A stretch of 31,945 nt of DNA from Butyriboletus loyo (lineage: Eukaryota > Basidiomycota > Agaricomycetes > Boletales > Boletaceae). This document shows, piece by piece, positions 11,877 through 21,359 of this stretch; the stretch's first letter is position 1; each line of letters opens with the position of its first letter. A program made the translations under genes and the position numbers. The stretch covers positions 1 through 31,945 of the forward strand of contig JBBPSI010000266.1 in assembly GCA_038093515.1 (NCBI GenBank), read 5' to 3'. The notes below the pieces were generated by a model. It had not been told where the DNA came from and did not search any database. It was given only the letters and a program-made list of their open reading frames with translations.

Positions 11877-12246
11877 GTGGAATGGTCGCATTTCTATGCA
11901 AGGTTTGCATGCACTCCACCGCCGACGTTCGCGTCGAAAAGAAAACGTTCGCTCGTCGATGAAATGTCCAAGAGTAGAGGTACAAAAAACGCATCGCAAG
12001 CGGTGCTCACGATCGAGAACGTTGAGCAAGACGATTTCGAGCGTGTCTTTGAGTTCTGCTTCAGCCCAGGTGTCGATACCCCTGAAAGACGGCCACCTCC
12101 TCGAATTCGACCCCCTCGCCACGTCCCCGCGTATGGTCGGGATCACAGACAGTGCAAAAAAACAGGCCAAAGACGAAATGGCTAGACTCGCGAAAGAAGC
12201 CGTCCGAAAATGGGTGATCGAACGGCAGGAAAACCGTCGCGGATGA
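11877..12246 (+). pseudogene. Outer-arm charged ORF (X1 copy), frame-shifted
   Basis: One frame (from 11877) reads KRKRSLVDEMSKS and AVLTIENVEQDDFERVFEF. After about 12090 the protein-like reading moves to another frame: MVGITDSAKKQAKDEMARL, then KEAVRKWVIERQE, ending at 12246. In X2 the equivalent is one uninterrupted 154-codon frame, so the X1 copy has lost the frame. The sequence suggests a soluble, helix-rich protein with a basic N-terminal patch. Comparison of the copies shows many amino-acid changes, so purifying selection is not evident. The opposite strand is also fairly open here, so direction is not certain. No family recognised. Confidence 0.35.
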
Positions 12247-12324
12247 GAGAGCGCGCGCGGGTCCTCGACGCACGATGTGACCACACCCATTCACCTATAT
12301 CGACGTAGGCTCGCATCGTTTGCA

Positions 12325-12603
12325 TCAAAAGCACATACTCGAAAAACAAAACGGTGCCATCACGAATCCAAGTCGTCCACTTACAGATGGTCTGGCTTCG
12401 GGTCTCGACATGCGGTTCCGTCCTTGCTCCGTCGGTGCCAACCAGATGAGAGTCCCAGAAAAAGATTGGTTCGACGTTGGTGATGACAAAGACTTGACCA
12501 GCGACTTGGAGACGTCAGACACGTTGTCTGAGGATTGGTCGAATCGGTCTTGGATGATGAGGATGACGTGCGTGGATTTGGAGGGGTCGTGAGGAGCGTT
12601 CAA
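12325..12603 (-). other. Outer-arm ORF on the orphan-gene strand (X1 copy)
   Basis: This 92-codon minus-strand frame reads THVILIIQDRFDQSSDN and VSKSLVKSLSSPTSNQS, which looks like an alpha/beta soluble protein. In X2 the same segment is enlarged by a gtcatc repeat, giving a VIVIVIV run. The ORF lies downstream of, and on the same strand as, orphan gene copy 1. I do not recognise the family, and no single frame joins it to the basic tail segment at 11569-11675. Confidence 0.3.
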
Positions 12604-13067
12604 GGTGGCTTCGATGGCGGTGGCGTTCGGGGGAGGAGTGACGTGAGGGTGGGAGTGCTCCGTGGAGGGAAGAACACAGGGCCGGGTCGACGAGGGTGGC
12701 TTATGGAGTTTGTCTGGAGAAGTCGGATCGACGAGTTTGTTGGCTGCGAGTATTGCGCTTGAATGTCCGCTGCAAATATGATTGGATGGAGCCAGCCGAT
12801 TCGGATGTGACAGAGTCTGTCACGAATAAGGCGAACTCGACAGGTTTCAGCAAAGCTCTCGCGTTCAGTTCGGACCAATAAACTATTGAACACAATTTCA
12901 ACAAACGTGCTATTCAAGACTGTCACACTACATCCATGTTACATCGTACACCCGAACAGATTTAACCCTATCCATATGATTCCGTCTCATACTTGAAGAG
13001 ATTGCAATTCCTCAGAACCTGTTGCGATCATGATCAGCCTTCCACACATATTCCATAAAGCATAAGC

Positions 13068-14462
13068 CTACGGCAAGGTGAGGATGCGAACTCTCTCGTT
13101 CAGATTGCCAATTTTGCCAAACAACTTCAGGTCGAGGTATGCAGTGCCGTAAAGTTCATATTTGGCACTCGAGCCCCGCGAGGCGGCGAATGCCGCTTTG
13201 CCCTTTGCAAGAATAACATTGATATCGACTTCGACGCCCTTCTCGAGCAAAGGGCCTTCAATCCCAGTGATGCGAGCTCGACCATAAATGGGTACCCTGA
13301 CATACAACACAGCTGAAATCGTAAGTGTGTTGGGATCTATACAGCCAACCAGCTACAAAGATGGTTTGCATGAAGACACCAGTCAACTTGAATATATATA
13401 ACTTACCTCGAGGATACCGAAGAGAGAGATGGTACCCTGCCAGCCATTGGAAGAGGCAGCCAAGCTGGTAGCACCTTCTTTGGGTGGGCCATAGTATGTC
13501 TCGATGACAACACTATCCTCACTACGGACAAAGTCATCGATGAATTCAACAAGCACTAAAGAGGGGTCAATATCCCGTGCGCTGTAGTATGATAGTATGA
13601 CGGCACGATAGCACTTACAAGTCTGTTGATCATCAATCTCTTTATCCCTGGCTGCAATCACAAGCTGTCCACTGGTAGACTGGACCTTTTCTTCCACCAG
13701 CTTCAACTCGGAAGGATTGAAAGTTGGGATGGCCTAACAGGGACATGATCACATCAAACAGGTTCGTTGCAGCTAACATAGGACAGTATTCACCTTCAGC
13801 TCCGTTGTTGTGAAGCCAGCAGCTTCCGTGAGCTCGCTAGAAGAACAGTTTAAGAATGTATCAAATGGGTGGGTAGCTGTCATACTTACGTCGGGGCAAT
13901 GTTGACAGTGTCGCTCAGTTCTCCGGTGTAAGGCAAGTTCGCAGTGTATGCCACCGATATATTCTGTGATCCGTTGAAGCCCTTATTGCCGTACTGGAAA
14001 GACACCGTTCCCTTGACAGGGCCTTTCTCAGTCTTGATATCGAATTCGACATTTTGTCCCCGGGACGTTGAGAGAGGGTAAGAATCAATCTTCACCACAG
14101 TGGTCGCTTCTGGCTTCCCGGGAACCACGACCTTGAACTGAACGCCAGCGAGCGTGCTGGAGCTTTTGTGGTGGGTGGCTTGGATCTATGGCATCGGTAT
14201 GATCTCAGCACACATTCAATTGTCGCAGAAGTAGCGTCACCTCGAATACATTGAAGCCAGAGTGAAATGTGAAGATATCGCCAACGAGATTGGTTTGAGT
14301 GGCAATCAGAATGGAATGCTGATCAGTCAATACGCCGATGCGCGGCCACATGTACTTCGCAATGAACTCTGCCGTGGCTACAGAATAGTTCATTCGTTAG
14401 CAAGTGACACTGGGTCATAGTCGTCCAGGGTTCTCACCTATCCCAAGTGCGATATCGGCCAT
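13068..14462 (-). CDS. Orphan two-module protein, copy 1 (intact)
   Basis: Seven exons on the minus strand: 14462-14438, 14377-14241, 14185-13890, 13836-13794, 13733-13619, 13555-13407, 13352-13068. Introns are 54-64 nt and the coding length of 1,050 nt gives 349 aa with no internal stop. The start MADIALG was chosen because exon 1 then joins exon 2 in frame and lies about 90 bp from a TATA box. There is no signal peptide and no transmembrane helix, so the protein is probably cytosolic. It is rich in predicted beta strands, for example GTVSFQYGN and ISVAYTANLPYTG. A module with pattern K-I-x-x-Y-x-L-(4)-G-x-x-V-E-F-D (from exon 3) appears again near the C-terminus as GIEGPLLEKGVEVDINV. Exon boundaries and phases match copies 2 and 3. 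I do not recognise a family; function unknown. Confidence 0.8.
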
Positions 14463-14549
14463 TGATGCTAATCTTGATTACTAGGAGAGGAGGAACTTGG
14501 GACAATGCGACAGTGTGATGGTGAATGCATACCTTGCTAGTCGGTGCCA

Positions 14550-14555
14550 TTTATA
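14550..14555 (-). promoter_or_regulatory. TATA box of orphan gene copy 1
   Basis: TATAAA on the minus strand, 88 bp upstream of the ATG at 14462. Between them lies a pyrimidine-rich stretch with cctcctctcc, typical of fungal transcription starts. The box and its flanks are kept in copies 2 and 3. Confidence 0.6.
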
Positions 14556-14770
14556 GCTTTCTGAGGACAATCGAGCGTTCGGACTTGACGAGATGGATCG
14601 AGGGGGTATTCGTAAGATCGCGTTCTGGTGTCTTCGAATGGGGTGAAGGCGTCGTTATACGGTGAAGTTGATAGCGCAAGCTGGCTATTGTTATCTCACC
14701 TGTACGTTTTGCACACAGGCATGCATTGAATTGAACGAAACTCAAAGTTGAACGCAATGTATCCTACCAA

Positions 14771-15266
14771 TCACGTGCCTTTATCCCAGCACAGAGCCCC
14801 CACCGTTGGCATTGAAATTGGCTTCAACTCGAACTTGAAGTTATGCCAGCCTGAATCCATCGGCCGCCAATCTCGGACTTCATTCGCTTTGGTAAGTCGT
14901 AATACCCCGCTGTACATGTGTTCTGATCGCTTGCCATTAGCACTAACTGGGCTTCTGATGGACGTCATTCACGTACATAAAACCCATTCTTCCTGCGCAC
15001 GCATGTCCCCAAGCAAGACGACTACGTTATGTGCCTGAAGAAGTACCACTATTGCGGCCTGAGAAGAGTCTTCTGACTGAAATAATAGTCCTGCTTTTAG
15101 AATGTATTTCAACACGACCGTCACTATCTTCAGAATTCGGGTACCACTGCCACGAGGTCAAGCTTTCGCTCCATTTCCATACATTGTCACCTTTGACCCT
15201 CAGACATGGCAGTGCTTCCCTGAGAGTATAAGCTGGTCCTGCGGTCTGCCTCGTTTTTGCGAACAT
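14771..15266 (-). pseudogene. Companion single-module ORF upstream of copy 1 (disrupted)
   Basis: Two minus-strand frames: 15266-15027 (79 codons, MFAKTRQTAGPAYTLRE, later WYPNSEDSDGRVEIH) and 14968-14771 (65 codons, SGVLRLTKANEVRDW). In copies 3 and 4 the second frame continues into GIYGPLLRRGDRVEANF, which resembles the repeated module of the orphan protein (GIEGPLLEKGVEVDINV). In copy 1 that piece is lost by a short deletion around 14832-14836. The ORF lies on the same strand as, and upstream of, orphan gene copy 1. I read it as a related truncated gene; whether any copy is expressed is unknown. Confidence 0.4.
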
Positions 15267-15449
15267 GGCTAATTCAGGCTCTTTCGAATGGGAACACCTG
15301 GGAGCGCTGTGTTGCGATCATTGTTACCCGTGATAAGATCAGAACGACTGTCTTCTGATCGATAGTCTGATTTTGGGAGATTAATTGTTACTGATCAAGT
15401 AAGACCTGAATTCACATCAATCACTGATTGGTGTTCAGGCTGGTCCGGT

Positions 15450-15885
15450 TTCAGTGGTGGCTCATGGTGGGGATCACTACCCAATCCACGGATTGGCATG
15501 TTCACATGACTCTGATGATCTCGCCCCGAAGTCGTCGATCGGAACATCATCGGGTGCTGACTTCCCTGCGGACTACACTCGTTCCATTATGAATGTTGTG
15601 CATCAAACAGGTAGAATCTGCTGCAGCCGATTATCGCCTCCCGGGCGAGATAAAAGAGTATCGACTTCCAAAGAATGGGATAACATGTCACCTTCTCGAG
15701 CTAAGCGGTGTTTCAAGAGGTGACACACAGTTTAATGTGAATTTATGGAGCGCAGGCACGGGGGTTAGCGCATTTTCGAGGGCGATTGGGAAGCGAAGGA
15801 CGAGGGGGAGGCGAACAACTTGAAGGGGATAAGACGGAAGAGGACTGGATATGTTTTTTTTGAATTTTGGCGCCGTTGTACTCGA
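15450..15885. other. Inner arm sequence with unresolved ORFs (X1)
   Basis: Plus-strand frames include AHGGDHYPIHGLACSHDSDD (from about 15460) and, from 15593, a 76-codon frame containing QVESAAADYRLPGEIKEYRL. In X4 these two are joined in one 119-codon frame. No family is recognised. Confidence 0.3.
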
Positions 15886-16461
15886 CCGATGAATGTCAAG
15901 GCGGTAGAAATGTCGATGTAGGGGGGACAAAGTAGTAGGTTGGGAGCATTTGGCAATTGAAGGTGACGACACCACCATACGAATAACGAACGATGGGAGA
16001 AGGACCGTGAGGCCGCGTCCGCCTCACGGTGGCAGCGTAGGACGAAACCATTTCGTCCATGGAGCCGAGAAACATATCCCCGGCTCGAAACCCCACGCTC
16101 GAAATGTGTAGAAGGGCCGCTCGTTCTGGAAGTACTTGGAGTGGCGAGGTTGACGACGATGAGGACTTCACCAACATGGTACACCGAGGTGAACCATGAA
16201 GATGGGGGTCTTGCTACCGGTGAGGTTGAGGGGAACAATAGGAGCGTATTCCTCGTTTTCCGAGATGGAGAGGACGGGGTGCTTCAAGGAGGATCTGGAT
16301 GGTGGGGATCTCGGGCCAAGAAATTCCTCAGCATGGGCGACACATCCTCACCATTTGATCGGTGGGACCGTCGACGTATACAAGCATACTTAGAAGTTTC
16401 ACTTGGGTGGTGACACTCCGCATCGAAGCCATAAAAATACCGTCGAACCCGGGGCTGTTGT
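15886..16461. repeat. Loop 1 between palindrome arms X1 and X2
   Basis: About 575 bp separate the inverted arms. The left arm ends in a run reading toward cgccaaaattcaaaaaaaac on the minus strand, and the same words open the right arm at about 16471. Loop 1 is homologous, in the same orientation, to the loop at about 30214-30790. The whole arm-loop-arm unit was therefore duplicated. Confidence 0.75.
15890..16275 (-). pseudogene. Relic thioesterase domain of an NRPS-like enzyme (loop 1)
   Basis: Read on the minus strand across three frames, the segment gives IVPLNLTGSKTPIFMVHLG, then GEVLIVVNLA, then FQNERPFYTFRAWGFEPG, GSMDEMVSSYAA and finally RYSYGGVV. This is the order of the C-terminal thioesterase domain of fungal A-T-TE enzymes such as quinone synthetases (VVPLQ..G.KTPLWLVHPGVGEVL, ALRARGF, GYSYG). 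The nucleophile serine codon is at 15980-15982, with arginine in place of the usual preceding glycine. At least two frame changes and an insertion after HLG show decay. Similarity ends at FIGR, right at the arm boundary. No adenylation domain is present in the window. Confidence 0.65.
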
Positions 16462-16639
16462 GATCATCGGTCGAATACAACGGCGCCAAAATTCAAAAAA
16501 AACATATCCAGTCCTCTTCCGTCTTATCCCCTTCAAGTTGTTCGCCTCCCCCTCGTCCTTCGCTTCCCAATCGCCCTCGAAAATGCGCTAACCCCCGTGC
16601 CTGCGCTCCATAAATTTACATTAAACTGTGTGTCATCTC

Positions 16640-17160
16640 TTGAAACACCGCTTAGCCCCAGAAGGTGATAAGTTATCCCGTTCTTTCGGAAGTCGATATT
16701 ATTTTATCTCGCCCGGGAGGCGATAATCGGCTGCAGTAGATTCCCTTTGCTTCATACACGGCATTCAGAATGGAACGAGTGGATTCCGCAGGGAAGTCAG
16801 CACCCGATGATGTTCCGATCGACGACTTCGGGGCGAGATCATCGAATGCCAATCCGTGGATTGGGTAGGGATCCCCACCATGAGCTACCGCCCGAACCGG
16901 ACCAGCCCGAACGCCAATCAGTGATTGATGTGAATTCAGGTCTTACTTGATCAGTAACAATTAATCTCCCAAAATCAGACTATCGATCAGAAGACAGTCG
17001 TTCTGATCTTATCACGGGTAACAATGATAGCAACACAGCGCTCCCAGGTGTTCCCAATCGAAAGAGCCTGAATTAGCCATATTCACAAAAACGAGACAGA
17101 CCGCAGGACCAGCTTATACTCTCAGGGAAGCACTGCCATGTCTGAGGGTCAAAAGTGACA
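16640..17160. other. Inner arm X2, no intact gene
   Basis: Inverted equivalent of 15200-15720. The open frames of X1 are broken here by small indels. Nothing else seen. Confidence 0.4.
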
Positions 17161-17164
17161 ATGT

Positions 17165-17575
17165 ATGGAAATGGAGCGACCTCGTGGCAGTGGTACCCGA
17201 ATTCTGAAGATAGTGACGGTCGTGTTGAAATACATCCTAAAAGCAGGACTATTATCTCAGTCAGAACAGGTCGCAATAGTGGTGCTTCTTCAGGCACATA
17301 ACGTAGTCATCTTGCTTGGGGACATGCGTGCGCAGGAAGAATGGGTTTTATGTACGTGGATGACGTCCATCAGAACCCCAGCTAGTGCCAACGGCAAGCG
17401 ATCAGAACACGTGTACAGCGGGGTATTACGACTTACCAAAGCGAATCAAGTCCGAGATCGGTGGGCGATAGATTCAGGCTGGCGTAACTTCAAGATGGGA
17501 ATCCATGGACCACTGCTTCGTCGTGGAGAACGAGTTGAGGCCACTTCTGGGATAAAGGCACGTGCCAATTGGTAA
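17165..17575 (+). CDS. Companion single-module ORF upstream of copy 2
   Basis: A 136-codon uninterrupted frame, the longest form of the companion ORF. Its first half (KIVTVVLKYILKAGLLSQ) is in a different frame from the protein-like reading of copy 1, because a deletion at about 17172 removed bases. Its second half contains YSGVLRLTKANQVRD, DSGWRNFKMGIHGPLLRRGE and a short tail ending KARANW. The segment GIHGPLLRRGERVEA resembles the module of the orphan protein (GIEGSLLEKGTSVDINV). It ends about 210 bp before the TATA box of copy 2, on the same strand. It could be a degraded N-terminally truncated paralogue. Coding status uncertain. Confidence 0.35.
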   Translation: MEMERPRGSGTRILKIVTVVLKYILKAGLLSQSEQVAIVVLLQAHNVVILLGDMRAQEEWVLCTWMTSIRTPASANGKRSEHVYSGVLRLTKANQVRDRWAIDSGWRNFKMGIHGPLLRRGERVEATSGIKARANW

Positions 17576-17783
17576 GATACATTGCGTTCAACTTTGAGTT
17601 TCGTTCAATTCAATGCATGCCTGTGTGCAAAACGTACAGGCGGGATAACAATAGCCAGCTTGCACTATGAACTTCACCGTATAACGACGCTTTCACCCCA
17701 TTCGAAGACACCAGAACGGGATGTTACGAACACCCCCTCGATCCATCTCGTCAAGTCCGAACGCTCGATTGTCCTCAGAAAGC

Positions 17784-17789
17784 TATAAA
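17784..17789 (+). promoter_or_regulatory. TATA box of orphan gene copy 2
   Basis: TATAAA 85-90 bp upstream of the ATG at 17874, followed by the pyrimidine-rich tccctcctctcctatt. The in-frame-looking ATG overlapping the box (17789) would fall before the expected transcript start, so it was not used. Confidence 0.6.
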
Positions 17790-17873
17790 TGGCACCGACT
17801 AGCAAGGTGTGCATTCAGCATCACATCGCACCCTCCCAAGTCCCTCCTCTCCTATTAATCAAGATTAGCAGCA

Positions 17874-19262
17874 ATGGAAATCGCAGTCGGGAAAGGTGAG
17901 AACCTTGGACGACTATGACCAAGGGTCGCTTGCTAACGAGTGAACTATTCTGTAGCCGCGGCAGACTTCATTGAGACGTACAGATGGCCTCGCAACAGCG
18001 GATTGACTGATGACGATCAGAAATCCCTTCTGATTCCCGCTCAAACCAATCTCCCTGGGAGTTTATTCACATTTCACTCTGGCTTCAATGTATTCGAGGT
18101 GACGCTACTCCTCTCTTCTGCGACAATTGCATATGTGTTAAGATCATACCGATGCCATAGATCCAAGCCACCCACCACAGACTATTCAGCACGCTCACTG
18201 GCGTTCAGTTCAAGGTCGTGGTTCCCGGGAAGTCAGGCGCGACCACTGTGGTGAAGATCGATTCTTACCGTCTCTCAACGTCCCGGGGACAAACTATCGA
18301 ATTTGATCTTATGACCGAGAAAGGCCCTTTCAAGGGAACGGTGTCTTTCCAGTACGGCAATAAGGGCTTCAACGGATCACAGAATATATCGGTGGCATAC
18401 AATGTGCACTTACCTTACAGCTTAAATCTGGTCGACACCGTCAACATTGCCCCGATGTAAGTATGACAGCTACCCATTGGATCCATTCTTAAACTGTTAT
18501 TCTAGCGAGCTCACGGAAGCTGCTGGCTTCACAACAGCGGAGCTGAAGGTGAATACTGTCTTATGTTAGCTGCAACGAACCTGTTTAATGTGATCATGTC
18601 CCTGTTAGGCCATCCCGACATTCAGTCCTTCGGAGTTGAAGGTGGTGGAAGAAAAGGTCCAGTCTGGACAGGTTGCGATTCGAGCCATGGATGATGATCT
18701 GGCTCGACAACAGGATTGTAAGTGCTATCCCACTGTCGTACTATAGTGCACAGGACATTGAACACTCCTTAGTGCTTCTCAAATTCATAAACGACTTTGT
18801 CATTGATAAGGATCGTGTTGTCATCGAGACATACTATGGCCCACCCAAAGCAGGCGCAACCAACTTGGCTACCTCTTCCCATGGTTGGGAGGGTACCATC
18901 TCTTTCTTTGGCATCCTCGAGGTACGTTATATATATCATCAAGTTGACTGGTATCTTCATGCAAACCATCTTTGTAGCTGGTTGGCTCTATAGATCCCAA
19001 CACACTTGCGATTTCAGCTGTGTTGTATGCCAGGGTACCCATTTATGGTCGAGCTCGCCTCAGTGGGATTGAAGGCTCTTTGCTCGAGAAAGGCACTTCA
19101 GTCGATATCAATGTTGTTCTTGCAAAGGGCAAAGCGACATTCAACGCCTCGCAGGGCTCAAGTGGAAAATATGAACTTTACGTCACTGCATACCTTGACG
19201 TCAAGCTGTATGGCAGAGTTGGCAATGCGGACAATAGAGTTCGCATCCTCACCTTGCCGTAA
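17874..19262 (+). CDS. Orphan two-module protein, copy 2 (intact)
   Basis: Exons 17874-17895, 17956-18098, 18161-18456, 18506-18548, 18609-18717, 18773-18921, 18978-19262. Introns are 49-62 nt, all GT-AG; the coding sequence is 1,047 nt, giving 348 aa. All phases close, which strongly supports the model. Residues 1-55 form a short N-terminal part (ADFIETYRWPR, then LFTFHSGFNVFE). Residues 56-153 carry module 1, with VVKIDSYRLSTSRGQTIEFD and GTVSFQYGNKGFNGSQNIS. Residues 155-225 are charged (SELKVVEEKVQSGQ). Residues 226-348 include IETYYGPPKAGATNL, GTISFFGILE and module 2 (GIEGSLLEKGTSVDINVVL, then YELYVTAYLDVKLYG). There is no secretion signal. Not assigned to any family I know. Many amino-acid differences from copy 1 with no broken frame argue that both have been under constraint. 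Confidence 0.82.
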
Positions 19263-19566
19263 GCTCATGCTTTATGGAATACGTGTAGAAGGCTGATCAT
19301 GATCGCAACAGGTTCTGAGGAATTGCAATCTCTTCAAGTATGAGACGGAATCGGGTTAAATCTGTTGGGGTGTACGATGTAACATGGATGTAGCGTGATA
19401 GTCTTGAATAGCAAGTTTGTTGAAATTGTGTTCAATAGTTTATTGGTTCGAACTGAACGCGAGAGCTTCGCTGAAGCCTGTCGAATTCGTGAGGGACTCT
19501 GTATCCGAATCGGCTGACACGCAATAACAGATTCTGATCAAGCGATGCATTCCAGTTGAATCATAT
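19263..19566. other. 3' flank of copy 2 and start of outer arm
   Basis: About 300 bp kept at the same place in all three complete arms. No gene is seen; it probably contains the 3' UTR of the orphan gene. Confidence 0.4.
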
Positions 19567-19770
19567 TTGAAGGGGACATTCAAGCGCAGCCGACAAACTC
19601 GTCGATCCGACTTCTCCAGACAGCGCGCCGACAGACTCCATAACTTGCCACCCTCGGAGTCGACCCGGCCCTGCGTTCTTCCCTTCACGGAGCAATCCCA
19701 CCCTCATGTCACCCCTCCCCTGAACACCACTGCCATCAAAGCCACCTTGACCCCTCCAAATACACCCACG

Positions 19771-19799
19771 TCATCGTCATCGTCATCGTCATCGTCCGA
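19771..19799 (+). repeat. gtcatc/tcatcg microsatellite
   Basis: A tandem cgtcat-type repeat within the outer-arm ORF. It is longer in X2 than at the same place in X1 and X3, so copy number differs between arms. Confidence 0.7.
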
Positions 19800-19865
19800 G
19801 ACCGATTCGACCAATCCTCAGAAAACGCGCTCGCTGTCTCCAAGTCGCTGGTCAAGTCTTTGTCA

Positions 19866-20330
19866 TCACCAACCGCGAACCAATCTATTTCTAGGACTCC
19901 GGAACCGTGTGTCGAGACCCGAAGCCAGACCATTTGTGAGTGGACGACTTGGATTCGTGATGGCATCCTTGTTTTCTTCGTGCGTCAAGGCTTTTTCTGC
20001 CTGTTCGATCACCCATCTTCGGACGGCTTCTTTCACGAGTCCAGCCACTCCCTCTTTGGCCTGTTTCTTTGCACTGTCAGTGATGCCGACCAGTTTGTCG
20101 ACTGGACGTGGCCGTCTTTCGGGGGTATCGACACCTGGGCTGAAGCAGGGCTCGAAGACACGCTCGAAATCGTCTTGCTCGACGTTCTCGATCGTGAGCA
20201 CCGCCCGCGACGCGTTTTTTGTACCGCTACTCTCGGACATTTCATCGACGAGCAAACGTTTTGTTTTCGACGCGAACGTTGGCGGCTGTGGAGTCCATGC
20301 AAACCTTGCACAGAAATGCGACCATTCCAC
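19866..20330 (-). CDS. Outer-arm charged ORF (X2 copy), 154 codons
   Basis: The only arm in which this ORF is one uninterrupted frame. It reads SKTKRLLVDEMSESSGTKN, AVLTIENVEQDDFERVFEP, FSPGVDTPERRPRPVDKLVG, ITDSAKKQAKEGVAGLVKEA and RRWVIEQAEKA. The C-terminal half looks like an amphipathic lysine/alanine/glutamate helix. It is convergent with orphan gene copy 2. No known domain is recognised and no start context stands out. The X1 copy is frame-shifted and the X3 copy has an early stop, so this may be the least damaged of three relics and not a working gene. Confidence 0.35.
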   Translation of the reverse strand: MEWSHFCARFAWTPQPPTFASKTKRLLVDEMSESSGTKNASRAVLTIENVEQDDFERVFEPCFSPGVDTPERRPRPVDKLVGITDSAKKQAKEGVAGLVKEAVRRWVIEQAEKALTHEENKDAITNPSRPLTNGLASGLDTRFRSPRNRLVRGW

Positions 20331-20504
20331 GACTCGCGTTGATCATCGCTGGGTGCAGCCATCGCATGCCCGGACGTTGTGCGTCTCGTTACCTTTCAGA
20401 GCACTCCCCATCCCCGACGTTCCACACCCGCCCCCACCGTCTTTGTCTGCACCTGCACACGCTCCTGTTCACAAACTACCCGAGCAGAGGAGCAAGACAC
20501 TGCC

Positions 20505-20611
20505 AAAGGCAAAAGAAACCGTCTCCAATGACGCGGAATAAAGCCGGGTCGGCACTAGTCATCACCCGAGACTCTGAACGTCAGAAAACTGTACGCAAAA
20601 CCAAGCGGTGA
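20505..20611 (+). other. Conserved basic C-terminal tail segment (X2 copy)
   Basis: Reads KKPSPMTRNKAGSALVIT and ends DSERQKTVRKTKR at a stop at 20611. Protein-identical to the X3 copy and close to X1. It sits in a different frame from the long ORF ending at 20541. Confidence 0.35.
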
Positions 20612-20760
20612 TCCCCCCGCATGGGGACAATGTACCAGAAGAACGATTTCTCGGTTAGAGTGGTCTTACTCAAGATCTGGCACGCTGACTGAGGAAAGGA
20701 TGGTGTGTCCGCTCCGCTTGTTGACTATCCGAATGTGACGTGATCCGTTGCGTAGAGCTG

Positions 20761-20814
20761 GCGCCGCCACCGACGCCGCCGCCACCGACGCCGCCGCCAC
20801 CGACGCCGCCGCCA
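20761..20814 (+). repeat. GC-rich 15-bp minisatellite, about three units
   Basis: The unit ccaccgacgccgccg is repeated about three times between cgccg and aataagtcg. X1 has no extra unit at the same site and X3 has a partial one (gtcggtggtggcg on the other strand). On the minus strand it would code a Gly/Val run. Confidence 0.75.
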
Positions 20815-21359
20815 ATAAGTCGTCGTACACCCAAGCTTCGGTGCAGAATTGTGTTGGCAGCGCCTAACCCGTTGACTTCCTCGTACATTTCCTTCGCATC
20901 ACATTCCTTACACATGTGCGCCGTACAGAAGGCTACATTTCTGACGAGACCAAACAACGAAGCAATGTCCTCCGAGGTGCGTCACGGATTTCTTGATCTG
21001 CAAGTATAAGCTCACCAAAATCATGCTCCGTAGACGTCGAATCTCCTTTCGAGCATAAACCTACCGTATGCTCAGCTTTGGCATGGTCTCGACAGCGTAT
21101 CATTCAAGTCAGTGAGATTTGATTCCTCGATTTCTTTCGCTTAATCTACGCCACATCGGTATCGTATGAATGACATGGTCTCGCACCACCCCAGGCGTAT
21201 TGTTGGCTGAAAGCTCCTCGTCCTTGCATTTACAATTTTGCGCCATGGCTGGAATCCATACGCGCAGTCACTGATTTCGCTTTTGACCCAGTGACAGGGT
21301 TCGTAAACAGCTTGATGAAAAATGTACGTGGCCTTCGTTAAAACGGTACAAACGAGCAT

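Larger units (their letters stand above)
10930..15885 (+). repeat. Palindrome arm X1
   Basis: This about 5 kb segment recurs inverted as X2, direct as X3 and inverted as X4. The outer edge is placed where the shared sequence beginning gtatggattcca (about 10932) starts to match X3 at about 25360; DNA to the left is unrelated. The inner edge is where the match to X2 turns around, near 15885. It carries orphan gene copy 1, its companion ORF and the outer-arm ORFs. X1 shows many substitutions and small indels against X2, so it is an old repeat and not an assembly echo. Confidence 0.85.
19567..20541 (+). other. Long 324-codon ORF in outer arm X2, coding status unresolved
   Basis: This plus-strand frame is open for 975 bp. 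Its low-complexity composition (serine runs from a gtcatc repeat, proline-rich PHPPPPSLSAPAHAPVHKLP, many cysteines and phenylalanines opposite a lysine-rich ORF) makes part of it likely an antisense shadow of the minus-strand ORF at 19866-20330. The last 40 codons (PVHKLPEQRSKTLPKAKETV to the stop) are kept in frame in X1 and X3, so the 3' end at least may be real. Confidence 0.25.

Noticed and set aside
12535..12926. Plus- and minus-strand ORFs rich in Gly/Val or Pro/Ser at 12535-12926
   Set aside because: Low-complexity frames of the repeat, not kept in frame in X2 or X3.
17789..17806. Upstream ATG (MAPTSK) as start of orphan gene copy 2
   Set aside because: It overlaps the TATA box, and joining it to exon 2 through any acceptor gives a stop or a frame not shared with copy 1.
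20219..20290. Possible zinc-finger reading (CKVCMDS) on the minus strand of X2
   Set aside because: The frame stops within about 20 codons and lacks a second cysteine pair; a different frame there is better supported.
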